Translations under genes and position numbers: made by a program
Source: Smallanthus sonchifolius
Lineage: Eukaryota; Streptophyta; Magnoliopsida; Asterales; Asteraceae
DNA: 64,000 nt
Assembly (NCBI GenBank): GCA_023525975.1
Contig: CM042032.1
Coordinates: 69,400,260-69,464,259 of the forward strand
Direction of reading: 5' to 3'
The notes under the pieces: generated by a model
The model's database searches: none
What the model was told of the DNA's origin: nothing
What the model saw: only the letters and a program-made list of their open reading frames with translations
In this document: piece by piece, positions 12,003 to 22,208 of the stretch
Numbering within the stretch: position 1 is the first letter of the stretch
Layout: the number at the start of each line of letters is the position of its first letter

Positions 12003-12045
<43 letters not shown>

Positions 12046-12087
12046 CAATAGCTGACCAACATTAGTTTAGGTAATTGTGTGTGTAAA
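11647..12087. repeat. Foldback repeat flanked by 44-bp direct repeats
   Basis: Two arms (about 11700-11790 and 11855-11945) are inverted copies of each other, built on AAAATGGCTAAA and CAGGGACGAAAA-type phrases. A 38-base poly-A run (12006-12043) follows. The whole is bracketed by a near-identical 44-base direct repeat (11647-11690 and 12044-12087) with only two mismatches seen. A related but diverged copy lies near 41740-41855. Confidence 0.7.
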
Positions 12088-12518
12088 CGGCGGATGGTTA
12101 AAAGACAAGGTGTATGCAGCCAAATAAGGTTACCACGTCAGGCCGACATCTACACTTGTCTACATTTGTTTATTTTTAGACGTACCAGACAACATCTTTA
12201 CTGTTTTCTAGATCGGGTTTAATTTGGTTTGCTTTGGTTTATAATGGAAACAGTAATTTTATGTTTTTTTAAAAGAAAACATAAAAAGCTAAACATGTGT
12301 GTAATGTAAAGAGTCAACTCCAGCCTGAATATAATGAAATTTGAGCATAGCTCATTTAATTTAATTTAATTTAATTTAAGAGAGTTTTGAACCTAAAATC
12401 AGATCGTTTCGATCTTAGGGTCTAAAATTCTAGCTCCGCTCATGAATGATTTTACGGTCGGTATCTCACTGCAAAACTATCAGGGATGGCGTAGTTCATT
12501 AGTGCTTTCCTGAGGATG
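12088..12518. other. Spacer without recognised features
   Basis: It contains a short TTTAA repeat (about 12354-12378). Nothing else supports a call. Confidence 0.4.
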
Positions 12519-12526
12519 TCTGTGCG

Positions 12527-13237
12527 TAGAGGTGTACAAACCGGTTTTTTTTTGTTAAACCGCATCGGGTTATAACCCGAGTTGGTTTGGTCAAAACCGG
12601 GTTGAAATCCAAACCGGTTCGGGCCGGGGTCGGGTTGAGGGTAGGGTGAAGCCGGCCCTATCCGATGCGGAGTGGGTTGGGCTGACCGACTCAGGTCTGG
12701 TTGAAACCGGCTTTTCCAAAAAAAAAATTATTTTAATTATTAAAATACAATATTAAAACAAAATAAACTTCAAGATTTTATTAAATATAAAAAAAATAAT
12801 ACAAAAACATAAATTGAAATACGTTACAAAAAAATACATAGTCGTCGATACTTATAATAAAAAACTAACAAACTTCGATGAGGTTAAACTGCAATCAATA
12901 CCTATTTATACCGACATAGTGAGGAAAAATGGTTAAAAAATTTGGGAAAAAGCGGTAAAAAGGGGCTATATTAGCGACTCTTTTTATTTATAAACGTTAC
13001 AAACCGGTTTGAAACCGATTTCATCGCCAAACCACACCAGGTCGGGTCGGTTTCACCTTCCAAACCGCACCGAGTCGATTTTGAAGTCGCTGGTTTGAAA
13101 AAAATAAAAAGCCTATCCTAAACCTACTGGTTGGGTCGGGTTCCAGACTTGTTCGCCTCAAGTCGGTTTGGCCACTGGGTCTGGTCGGGTTTGAACCCGG
13201 TTCACCGGACCCAAACTGGTTTTTTTGAACACCTTTA
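12527..13237. mobile_element. hAT-type MITE, 711 bp
   Basis: An exact 8-bp target duplication TCTGTGCG (12519-12526 and 13238-13245) flanks terminal repeats TAGAGGTGTAC and TAAAGGTGTTC (complement of the right end). The 8-bp duplication and TA-G-GGTGT ends fit hAT elements. The subterminal regions are packed with AACCGG, CGGGT and GGTTTG motifs in both orientations. The interior is AT-rich and non-coding. Confidence 0.85.
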
Positions 13238-13245
13238 TCTGTGCG

Positions 13246-13428
13246 TGCTCTCCCGGTTTTAGTCTTTCACAGCGTCAACCCAAATATGAAAAAAAAAAAT
13301 TAAGCATTAACCGCTCTATCGATAGGACGACCTACTCTTTATTTAACCAGATTTTGCCACTTATCGTGCTCAACTTGTTTATTATATTTTTAGTTGTTTT
13401 TATGTATTTAGTTAGTTACTTTATTTAT

Positions 13429-13462
<34 letters not shown>
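13246..13462. repeat. Spacer ending in an (AC)n(AT)n microsatellite
   Basis: The sequence from about 13430 to 13462 is a CA run that changes into a TA run, into which the next element is inserted. No gene is seen. Confidence 0.7.
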
Positions 13463-13978
13463 GGGAAGAATCATAAGAAAACTCATTGTTTATGAGAAAA
13501 CCAAAAAACTATTTATTAAAAGTAAAAAAAATAATAAAAAAATCATAACTTAAAATATAAATCAAAAACTTAAAAACCCTTCAGAGACCTTGTTCCCCAC
13601 GTCTGCCTCTTTCAAAAAAAAATTCAGCGTTTTGTTACATACGTGTAGCATAGTTAGCTTTTGGGGTGGTTTTTGGGTTTAGTTTAACTTTTAGGTTAGG
13701 TTTTTTTTGGGGGGGGTGGGGGGTGGGGTGGGTGGGGGGTTTAGGTTTTTGGAGGGTGGTGGGGTGGGTTTAGGTTTTTGGGTGGGGGTGGGGTGGGGGG
13801 TTTAGGTTTTTGGGTGGGGGTGGGGTGGGGGGTTTAGGTTTTTGGGTGGGGGTGGGGTGGGGGTTTAGGTTTTTGGGTGGGGGTTAGGCTTTTGGGTGTA
13901 CTACACATATGCAACACCTTTAATGAGGAGTTTTTTGGTTTTTTCAAGAAAATGAGTTTTATAGTGAACTCACCCCTA
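13463..13978. mobile_element. TA-inserted MITE with G-rich interior
   Basis: The ends are imperfect inverted repeats built on ACTCATTGTTTATGAGAAAACC at the left and the complement of its GAAAATGAGTTTTATAGTGAACTC-like counterpart at the right. TA runs flank both sides. The same family occurs in inverse orientation at 52730-53119. The middle carries the G-rich minisatellite listed separately. Confidence 0.65.
13700..13890 (+). repeat. G-rich minisatellite with telomere-like words
   Basis: Five or so units of about 36 bases follow each other, each containing GGGTTTAGGTTTTTGGGTGGG and then further G runs. The TTTAGG word recalls the plant telomere repeat TTTAGGG, but spacing and the rest of the unit differ. 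Runs of three to six G make quadruplex folding plausible. Confidence 0.8.
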
Positions 13979-14007
13979 TATATATATATCATTTGGTTTA
14001 TTTTATC

Positions 14008-14042
<35 letters not shown>

Positions 14043-14047
<5 letters not shown>

Positions 14048-15190
14048 GAGGATCAAATAAGAAGTCTAATTTGGCTAAGAAACCTAAGAAGTAATCTCAT
14101 CCATTTAATTTGATGATCAACGGTAGAGATTTAAGTGTATGAAAAATAAGGGGTGGGAGGATATTTAAGTAATAGCCACTTTTGTTGACTTTTTTCAACT
14201 TCCCTCACTTTTTTTTAAACGTTCATAACTTTTTCATATGACATTATTTTTTAAAAAAAAACTACACCATAAAATCGAGCATTTTTTTATCTTTAATTTG
14301 AGTATAGTATTGCTATATTTTTTTTGCAAAAACAAAAACGACACTTAACGAAATTGTGCTAATTTACGTAAATGTGCTGGTTTATGGTAAAACAGCACAA
14401 TTTAACACATTAAAAATTTGCTTGTTTCTGGTAAAACAACACAATTTACGTAAATGTAATGGTTTCTTTAATGTGTGTACTTTTAGTTAATTATTATGTG
14501 CCTAATTTGGTAGCATTATTTAAAAATAAAAATTTAAAACATTCATACAGAAAAAAAAACGGTTTAGTGGTAGGCAACAAAAAGCTTATGCATCAAAATG
14601 TTGTTTTGTGCTGGTTTGATATACTAGTTTTATTGTGCTGGTTTTGTTTGTGTTTGTGTTTGGTTAGCTAAGAAAAGCAAGGTACACAATGAACCGTGTT
14701 CTTTTGGTGTTGTGAAACAACACAACTAATTGTTATGTTTGGTGTTGTTTTATGATAAAGCAGCACAGTTAATTGTGTTGTTTTATAATGCAGCACAGTT
14801 AATTGTGCTGTTTTATAATGCAACATGGTTAGTTGTGCTGTTTTACTATAAACCAGCACATTTACGTAAAGTAGCACAATTTCACTAAGTGTCGATTTTG
14901 TTTTAGAGTAAAATATAGCAATACTATACTCAAATTAAAGGTAAAAAAATGCTCGATTTTATGGTGTATTTTTTTAAAAAAAATAAGGTTGTATGAAAAA
15001 GTTAAATACGTTTAAAAAAAGGGGGGGGGGGGAATTTGAAAAAAGTCAACAATTGTGGTTTTCCAAAAATGTCCTCCACCCCTTATATTTCATACACTTA
15101 AATACATACCCTTGATCATCCAATTAAATGGATGAGATTGCTTCTTAAGCTTCTTAGCCAAGTAGCACTTCTTAGGGGAACCATCCCCTA
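14043..15190. mobile_element. TA-inserted MITE with about 140-bp TIRs
   Basis: The left end (AGGGTGAGGATCAAATAAG) and the right end pair over about 140 bases as an imperfect inverted repeat. Shared words are CTTCTTAG, ATCTCATCCATTTAAT and TTTAAGTGTATGAAA. TA microsatellites flank it. The interior has no coding but contains a palindromic repeat array (14750-14870). Confidence 0.75.
14750..14870. repeat. Tandem palindromic CAGCACAGTTAATTGTGCTG units
   Basis: Three to four units of about 30 bases each hold a near-perfect palindrome around AATT with arms CAGCACAGTT and its complement. The unit recurs singly in the flanking sequence (14395-14450). It could extrude as hairpins or serve as a protein-binding array inside the MITE. 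Confidence 0.75.
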
Positions 15191-15827
15191 TAGGGAGGAT
15201 TAAATAAGAAAAAAAGATTTTCCCTAAGTAGCCTAAGAAGGAATCTTGGCTTTTCATTTTTGTAATCAATGGTTGAGATCAAAGTGTAGGAAAAAAAAGG
15301 GAAGTGGGGTATTTTGGAGATAGCCACTTTTGTTGACTTTTTTTCAAATTCAACCACTATTTTAAAACGTTTATAACTTTTTCATACGAAATTATTTTTT
15401 TTTTAAGTTGCACCATAAAATCAAGAATTTTTTTATCTTTAGTTTGAGTACCATATTGCTATATAAAAAATAACAACTAAAAAAAATAAAAAAGTGGGTT
15501 TTTTTTCTTCTATTTTATACTAACATTTTTGTAATAGATTTTTTGTGCTATAATTTTTGTGCTAGATTTTTTATACTAATTTTTTTGTGTTGAAATTTTT
15601 GTAATAGATTTTTTGTGCTAAACTTTTTTTATTAAAATTTTTGTGCTGGATTTTTTGTACTAGATTTTTGGTACTGTATTTTTTGTGTTGTAATTTGAGA
15701 AAACAAGTGGGTGAAAGTTTGGGTTGTAGGACCTAAATGCCCTTTAATCATATTTATAAGAAGTGTCACATATCATCTCCATAATCCTTCTTAAGCTACT
15801 TAGGCAAAATTAAATATATATAATTTA
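15191..15827. mobile_element. Second, related TA-inserted MITE
   Basis: It abuts the previous element at a shared TA. Its left end (TAGGGAGGATTAAATAAG) and the region GGTATTTTGGAGATAGCC to ACGTTTATAACTTTTTCATAC are diverged copies of the neighbour. The right end has the CCTTCTTAAGCTACTTAGG complement. The interior is an array of GTGCTA-ATTTTTT phrases. Confidence 0.6.
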
Positions 15828-17106
15828 TTTTGTAATTATATATTATATTAATAATACTATACTTGTATAAATATTAATATCACTTAGGCCTGCGAGCCTA
15901 ATCAACTTATGTGTATAAACACAGGCTTTAGCTTGTTTTTTAAATTAACTCCGATATAAATTAACCTAGGACTCTAACTTATTTAAATTTTACCCGATTC
16001 AAGTTTTTAGTACCATGCTTGAATAGTATACAAACGACTCAATTCGTTTGCACTCCATACTTTGTGATACAAGCAACAAAAACAACTAAATTCGGTAAAA
16101 TCTCACCAATAACAAAGCTATTATTAGGACCTGGGAAGGATGAAATGGAGGGTGAGATAAAGTGTCAGAACTTGAACAATTAAATTTGGGGTGGGGGGGC
16201 CAAAATATTACACATAAAAAACCAAATATTTTTTTATCAAATTAAGACCTTAAATAAAAAAAAATCAGTTCTTACACATAAACGAGCTCTAACATGAAAT
16301 AAAACTAGTGGGCCGAAAATCAATACTTCTGAGCAAAAACATGGGCCGAAATTAATTCTTCTAAGCAAAAATTTGGGCTTTTGTTCTGAATTATGAGGGC
16401 CAAAACACTATAACTAATATGAAATAAACCTACTTGGCCGAAATAAATACTTTTGAGCAAAAAAATAAGGGGGGGGGGGGGGTTAAATGTTCCGCCCATG
16501 GTGGGATAGAAATGATGTTTCGAGTGAGATCTTATGTTCTAAAAAGCCTATCTAGATACGGAAAGTATATTAAAACCATAAAATTCTTCATAATAACACA
16601 TGTTTTTTTTATTCGAAACCTATTACTTGTTTTTTATAAATCTTATGAACATTGAGGATGGCCGGTAAAGGATACACAAGGGAGACATGGCACCTTTGGA
16701 TTTCGAAATTTGGCCAGTTGTTGTCGGGCGGCATTTTTGCCTTCGACTACGAGCACTGTTGTCGGTACTCGGTAGTACTTGCCATATATATGTTCCAAAA
16801 TGGGAATAATTAAATAAGCATAATTTTAATTTATAAACTATATTATTATATTAAAATTTTATAACTTAACAATACAGTTTTATTATCATGAAAATATTTA
16901 TTTATACATAAACAATGTCCCAATAACTCTCTATTTTGTCACCTCCAAAACAAAATAAAACAACAACGTTTTAAAAAATATTACAATTATCACATGAATA
17001 ACCTAGCGTTTAAACCTCTCGTTAATCGAGTTTTATTAAAAACAATATTTTCTTCAAAAAAACATATCTCATCACTAAATACCACACAAGTTATACACCA
17101 TTGATG
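15828..17106. other. Unassigned intergenic DNA
   Basis: It contains three direct copies of a GGCCGAAAT...ACTT(C/T)TGAGCAAAAA phrase (about 16312, 16345 and 16437) and a poly-G run near 16469. I see no convincing gene. Confidence 0.45.
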
Positions 17107-17111
17107 ACATA

Positions 17112-17655
17112 CCTCGTCTCGGATCGTACCTCAACTACATACCTTGTCAACTAGGTTTGAAGCATTATTATTGTGTCCTACGTTGTTGGTGATTTTAGTG
17201 TAAGACCAAGTCAACACTCTTCAAATATGGCTAAGTCTAATATTAAAGTTTACACTGATTCAGTAAAGGGTCAGCCTACCTTTTTTTTACTTATCAATTT
17301 AGACGAGTGTGTTAGAAGATTAGCTTTGGACAAATTTAGTGGTGAACGTGAAAAATGGGTATGTGATGAGTACAAATCAACATTGATGAAAACCTTGTCT
17401 CGATTTCATACCTCAACTACATACTTTGTCGACCAGGTTTGAAGCAATATTATTGTGCACCTACCTTGTTGGTGATTTTAATGTAAGGTTGAGTCAACAC
17501 TCTTAGAATATGGCTAAGTCTAACATTAAAGTTTGTACTGATTCGGTAAAGGGTCAACCTACCATTTACTTATCAACTTAGAAGAATGTTAGAAGATTAG
17601 CTTTGGACAAATTTAGTGGTTAACGTGAAGAAAGGGTATGTGGTGAGTACATGGT
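17112..17655. repeat. Tandem duplication, period about 283 bp
   Basis: The block from 17112 to 17394 is repeated at 17395 to 17655. Identity by eye is high, with scattered substitutions and small deletions. Landmark words such as TTGGTGATTTTA recur at 17187 and 17470. One copy holds an open frame of 89 codons that is broken in the other, so I do not treat it as a gene. Confidence 0.8.
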
Positions 17656-17857
17656 CGGTGTATGATTCAATTGGCAATTTATGAATACATTTCTAGCCAT
17701 TGGCGGATACAACTTATTGGGAGGGGGTGGACAGGCACCCCGTAAGCTAATCACTCCTCCATTAAAAATTTCTATTTTTTTTAAGATCAATTTAGGCTAA
17801 TTTTGGAAAGGGGAAGGGGCACACTACAAAACAAAACTAAGGGTAAATGGGCACACT

Positions 17858-18433
17858 TAGGGGTGTTCAAACGAATCGAATCGGGTTATTCGGTTTATTC
17901 GAATCGAATTATTCGAATTTGAATTTTTTTTTCTGGATTCGAATTCGAATAAGAATCACTTAAATCGATTCCAATAAGCTTATTTGAATCGAATCGAATT
18001 CGAATCTATTCAAATAAACCGAATTATTATTTTTTTTTTGAAAAAAAAATTTAAAAAATTGCAAATACTCAGTCATGTCACTGTCAACCATACCATAATT
18101 ATGCATTACACAACTAAAAAACGCAGGCTTTAACAACATAAAAATAGTCCCAAAACTTTAAAAAAATGCCCACAAGTAATGAAGTTAGAAGACCACAAGT
18201 AATGAAGAGGATATTATATATTTAAAAAAATTATAAATTATATAATATATAAATTCGGTTTATTCGAATCGAATCGAATTGGGGATTTTAGAATTCGAAT
18301 TCGATTCGTATTCGACTTATTTATTCGAATCGAATAATTATTCGATTCGAATAAGAAAAAATTCGAAATCGAATTTTTTATTCGAATTCGTTTCGAATCG
18401 AATTTCAGGTTATTCGAATAATGAACACCCATA
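17858..18433. mobile_element. hAT-type MITE, 576 bp
   Basis: An exact 8-bp duplication GGCACACT (17850-17857 and 18434-18441) flanks ends TAGGGGTGTTCA and TATGGGTGTTCA. The subterminal parts are dense in TTCGAATCGAAT-type palindromes. The middle is AT-rich and non-coding. Confidence 0.85.
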
Positions 18434-18441
18434 GGCACACT

Positions 18442-19291
18442 GAAAAACAAAATTAAGGGTAAGGATACACTCACCAAACAAAATGAAATTTCAAAACCCT
18501 GTTTTGACTTCATTTACTGGAAATAAAAAAAACTAATAGATATTTCCATTATTTTGATTTTTTTTTACATAAAACGTTGATTAAATATTTAGTTGATAAA
18601 TTAATTTTTAATATTTAGTTTATTTCTCAATGTTAATTTTATTACTTATTTGGTTAACTAATTTAAAATGATTATTAAAGTTAAATGGACTTTGTTAATC
18701 ATACGGTTAAAACACTTGTATAGTTTATTGTTTTATTTGACTCAACCCATTTGCGACCCGACCCGTTTTTTACACCCCTAGCTGAAATTCCTGGATCCAG
18801 CAACTTAAGAAGCCAATTTACAACAACCATATGAAAGTTTTCCAACATTGAACTATAAGCTTGTAACCCTGTACTGAAGTTCTGCACAAATGCTCAGATA
18901 TGATGCAACTTTAATAAAATAGTTACAACATAACTATAACTGTTATAAATGACAGTTATGCCGATTACTAAAATTATCATGAAAAATTACAACTTCATGA
19001 AAAAGTATATTGAGTGGGTATTTATATAATAATGTTTTATTGGTTTTAGAAATAGACATAAAATCAATCAAAACATATAATTTATCTTACGATATATCTC
19101 TCTCTAAATTTTTTCAGTAGTTGTTTTATATATTGTCACAAAGTTGATTTCATGATACCCAAGCCTTCATTTAAAAGGTCGAAATACTTCCTATTGTAAG
19201 TGATTTCTATACACGATATAAGAAAGCATATCTAAGCTATTTGATTTATCACTACCCTTGCTGTAACTCCAACCTAGGTTATTACACCAAC
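18442..19291. other. Spacer with one exon-like fragment
   Basis: Mostly AT-rich non-coding sequence. The minus strand of 18783-18888 has a splice-acceptor-like TTTGTGCAG followed by an open frame (NFSTGLQAYSSMLENF and onward) of about 35 codons. That frame runs into a CTAGGGGTGTA sequence resembling a hAT MITE end. I cannot name the protein. Confidence 0.35.
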
Positions 19292-19299
19292 GATCAAAG

Positions 19300-19813
19300 T
19301 AGGGGTGTTCAATATTTGGTTTCAAACCGATTAAACCGATAACCGAATCAAAACCGAAACCGTTTAAAACCAAACCGAATTACATATTTGGTTTTCGGTT
19401 TGGTTCAAACCGAAAACCGAATATGTAATTTGGTTTAGGTTTAAAGATTTTGAATTCGGTTTGAACCGAAAAACCCGAATTAGTTTATACCACTATTTTA
19501 ATCCATATTTTATAGTTAACATAATTCATTTATATTAATAACCAATACTCATATATGAATTATAAATCATTATTTGATGAAGGTATGTTTTTATTTAGAC
19601 TTTTCGAAAATGTTGGGTTGTTTAAACCGAATAAGTTATGGCTACCAAATTTTTTTTTTTTTTTTTTGCTAATTCGGTTTGTTAGGTTCAAACCGAATTA
19701 CAATGTAGTTTTAGGTTCGAATTAGGTTTCCTCAAATATGGTTCGGATTGTGGTTTCAACCAAAAAAAATCCCAACCCGAAAAACCCGCAACCCGACCCG
19801 ATGAACACCCCTG
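19300..19813. mobile_element. hAT-type MITE, 514 bp
   Basis: The 8-bp flanks GATCAAAG and GATCAAAT (19292-19299 and 19814-19821) match at seven bases. The ends are TAGGGGTGTTCA and CAGGGGTGTTCA. Subterminal AACCGAA/TTCGGTT motifs repeat in both orientations, as in the two other MITEs of this type in the window, though the motif differs. Confidence 0.8.
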
Positions 19814-19853
19814 GATCAAATTAGTATTTTCTATAGATAATGATAGTTGTAGA

Positions 19854-20026
19854 CAGTGGCGGAACCAGAACTGTTTAGTCGGAGGGTTATCATAATATTC
19901 TGTTTTCTAACGACTACAAGGGTCCAACTCATGTTTTGCTAATAAAAAACTTAATTTTTATATATGAAAAATGAACAAATTTTGGTGACCGGAGGGTCAA
20001 TGGACCCTCATGTGGTTCCGCCCCTG
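19854..20026. mobile_element. Small MITE, 173 bp, CAGTGGCGGAACC ends
   Basis: Terminal repeats CAGTGGCGGAACCA and CAGGGGCGGAACCA (complement) are flanked by 8-bp GTTGTAGA and GCTGTAGA (seven of eight identical). A diverged copy lies in the opposite orientation at 24451-24640. Confidence 0.8.
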
Positions 20027-20034
20027 GCTGTAGA

Positions 20035-21312
20035 AGCTGATGAGGAAGTTTGAAGACAATTATTTCAACAGAAGATTCTCCCCTCTTCATAAATTTGGAG
20101 GTAGTGTATGTCTTGAGTACAGCCATGATAGAGATCATGGAGGATGAACCTTTGGAGTAGGAGAAGAAACAAATGGAAATGAATCTTAATGATATGTGTA
20201 CGTGATCCCCATTCTTGATGTTTATCAAAGTGTTCAATCTGTCATAGGACTCTCTTGAGTCAAAATATATGAAAGGATGTTTCTAGTAGGAAGTTAAATC
20301 CAATATAAATCAAAGGGTGAAAGAATATATCTGTCGTTAAATCGATTAGAAAATGTGGAAGCCGTTGGTAATCAATTATTAGTGAAGGTACGTGTGAAAA
20401 CCAAGCATGGGTAAAGACATCACTGACGGATCGACTACGATATTGCCAAAGGATCACCGACGGCGCGTTCACAGTCTGGTGGATCATCAAGACAATATCA
20501 TGACGGATGGATCACCGCCTGATATTATCGGCGGATCATCGACTCACTGACCGATATTGTTAGTGCATACATGGTCATGCATGTGAAACACACTCCTTTT
20601 TTATAACAATAAAATATAAACATGAGATACAAAAGCTAAATATAACTAGTCATATGTTTTTATCATACATTTTCAAACCGTTAAGAAGGATGTCCAAAAG
20701 ATCAACCAATGAATGAAATCCATCAAGAAATATTGGTTAGAATGCTTACGGTATGTATGATGGGTGTGCCGTGTATCGAACGCCCGAGGTGCAAATCCAA
20801 GCGGGATACAACATCATACAATAATGCTACGGTCGATGTGGCAGACCGATGTGCATCGATCATCTAACCATCGGGTAAACATCAACCATTAACGTCAAAC
20901 TTGGATTTCTCAAATCAACAAACATGTTTACACATCCTTTAATATACAAGACGCATCAACAGAAGGATAAATGATGTGAGTTTAATTTGAGCTTTAAAAT
21001 CACTTAAAAATAAGTACATTTTCATAAAGTTTGTAATAAACCAAATCAAATCCTTATACAATAATTCAAGGTTTACAAATTGTGTTAATGAAGAAATTTC
21101 TTAAAAAACCAAAGTTAAAATGATTACGAAAAGAAGTTCTATAAAATCATAAAAGTTTTTAAAAAATAGGATATTTATCGAACGGAACAAATAAGTTGAG
21201 ATATTTATAAAACTTATTAAAGTTTATAAGAAGGTTATCTATTATAAATAGAAGTATAAAACTAATAAAAAGGTTGAAAAATTCTTCTATAAGAAGAAGT
21301 CTTCCAACATGT
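20035..21312. other. Unassigned intergenic DNA
   Basis: Around 20430-20560 a GGATCA-CCGACGG/CGATATT phrase recurs loosely. No gene or element boundary can be supported. Confidence 0.4.
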
Positions 21313-22208
21313 TTTAAAATCTTGAATTTCAATAAGATAATTAGATATCATAATTTACGAGGTATTGTCATTAGTTTTCATTTTAAAACTATACCCTAAA
21401 TGTTTGAAATTAATTTCCAAAGAGTTGATCAATTTTGGTGTTTTCTAAGATGTCAATTGATGTGTGCGTGTTAGTATATATTTTTATAGTAAATTTGTAA
21501 CACGGTTATCAGGTTTAAATTTATAAAATGATTATTACTTTCACTAACTACACATAACAGGAAAACGCACATATCACAGCGTAATATAGTTTAGATAAGA
21601 GCTAAGTATCGAATCAATAAACGCATTATCTTTTAATACTCAATCGTTGTTATTGTTTAGTCTAAGAAAAGAGGTGTAAATGTTTTTATAAATAAAAACA
21701 AGAGTGACAACAAAACAAGGTAGGGGGGTTTTGAGAGATAATCAGATCAAGTGCATATCATTTAAAATCTTGAATTTCAATAAGATAATTAGATATCATA
21801 ATTTACGAGGTATTGTCATTAGTTTTCATTTTAAAACTATACCCTAAATGTTTGAAATTAATTTCCAAAGAGTTGATCAATTTTGGTGTTTTCTAAGATG
21901 TCAATTGATGTGTGCGTGTTAGTATATATTTTTATAGTAAATTTGTAACACGGTTATCAGGTTTAAATTTATAAAATGATTATTACTTTCACTAACTACA
22001 CATAACAGGAAAACGCACATATCACAGCGTAATATAGTTTAGATAAGAGCTAAGTATCGAATCAATAAACGCATTATCTTTTAATACTCAATCGTTGTTA
22101 TTGTTTAGTCTAATAAAAAGAGGTGTAAATGTTTTTATAAATAAAAACAAGAGTGACAACAAAACAAGGTAGGGGGTTTTGAGAGATAATCAGATCAAGT
22201 GCATATCA
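21313..22208. repeat. Recent tandem duplication, period 448 bp
   Basis: Bases 21313-21760 and 21761-22208 are nearly identical. I see one substitution and one single-base insertion near the AAAAGAGG words, and a one-base change in a G run. The junction word TTTAAAATCTTGAATTTC starts each copy. It has no coding. Confidence 0.9.

Noticed and set aside
13690..13890. Interstitial telomere tract
   Set aside because: TTTAGG occurs, but the unit is about 36 bases with long G runs, not TTTAGGG in tandem.
17173..17442. 89-codon open frame in the tandem repeat
   Set aside because: The second repeat copy is broken by several stops and no family is recognised.
20260..20490. Minus-strand 76-codon open frame
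   Set aside because: No domain, no splice or promoter context, and low-complexity neighbours.
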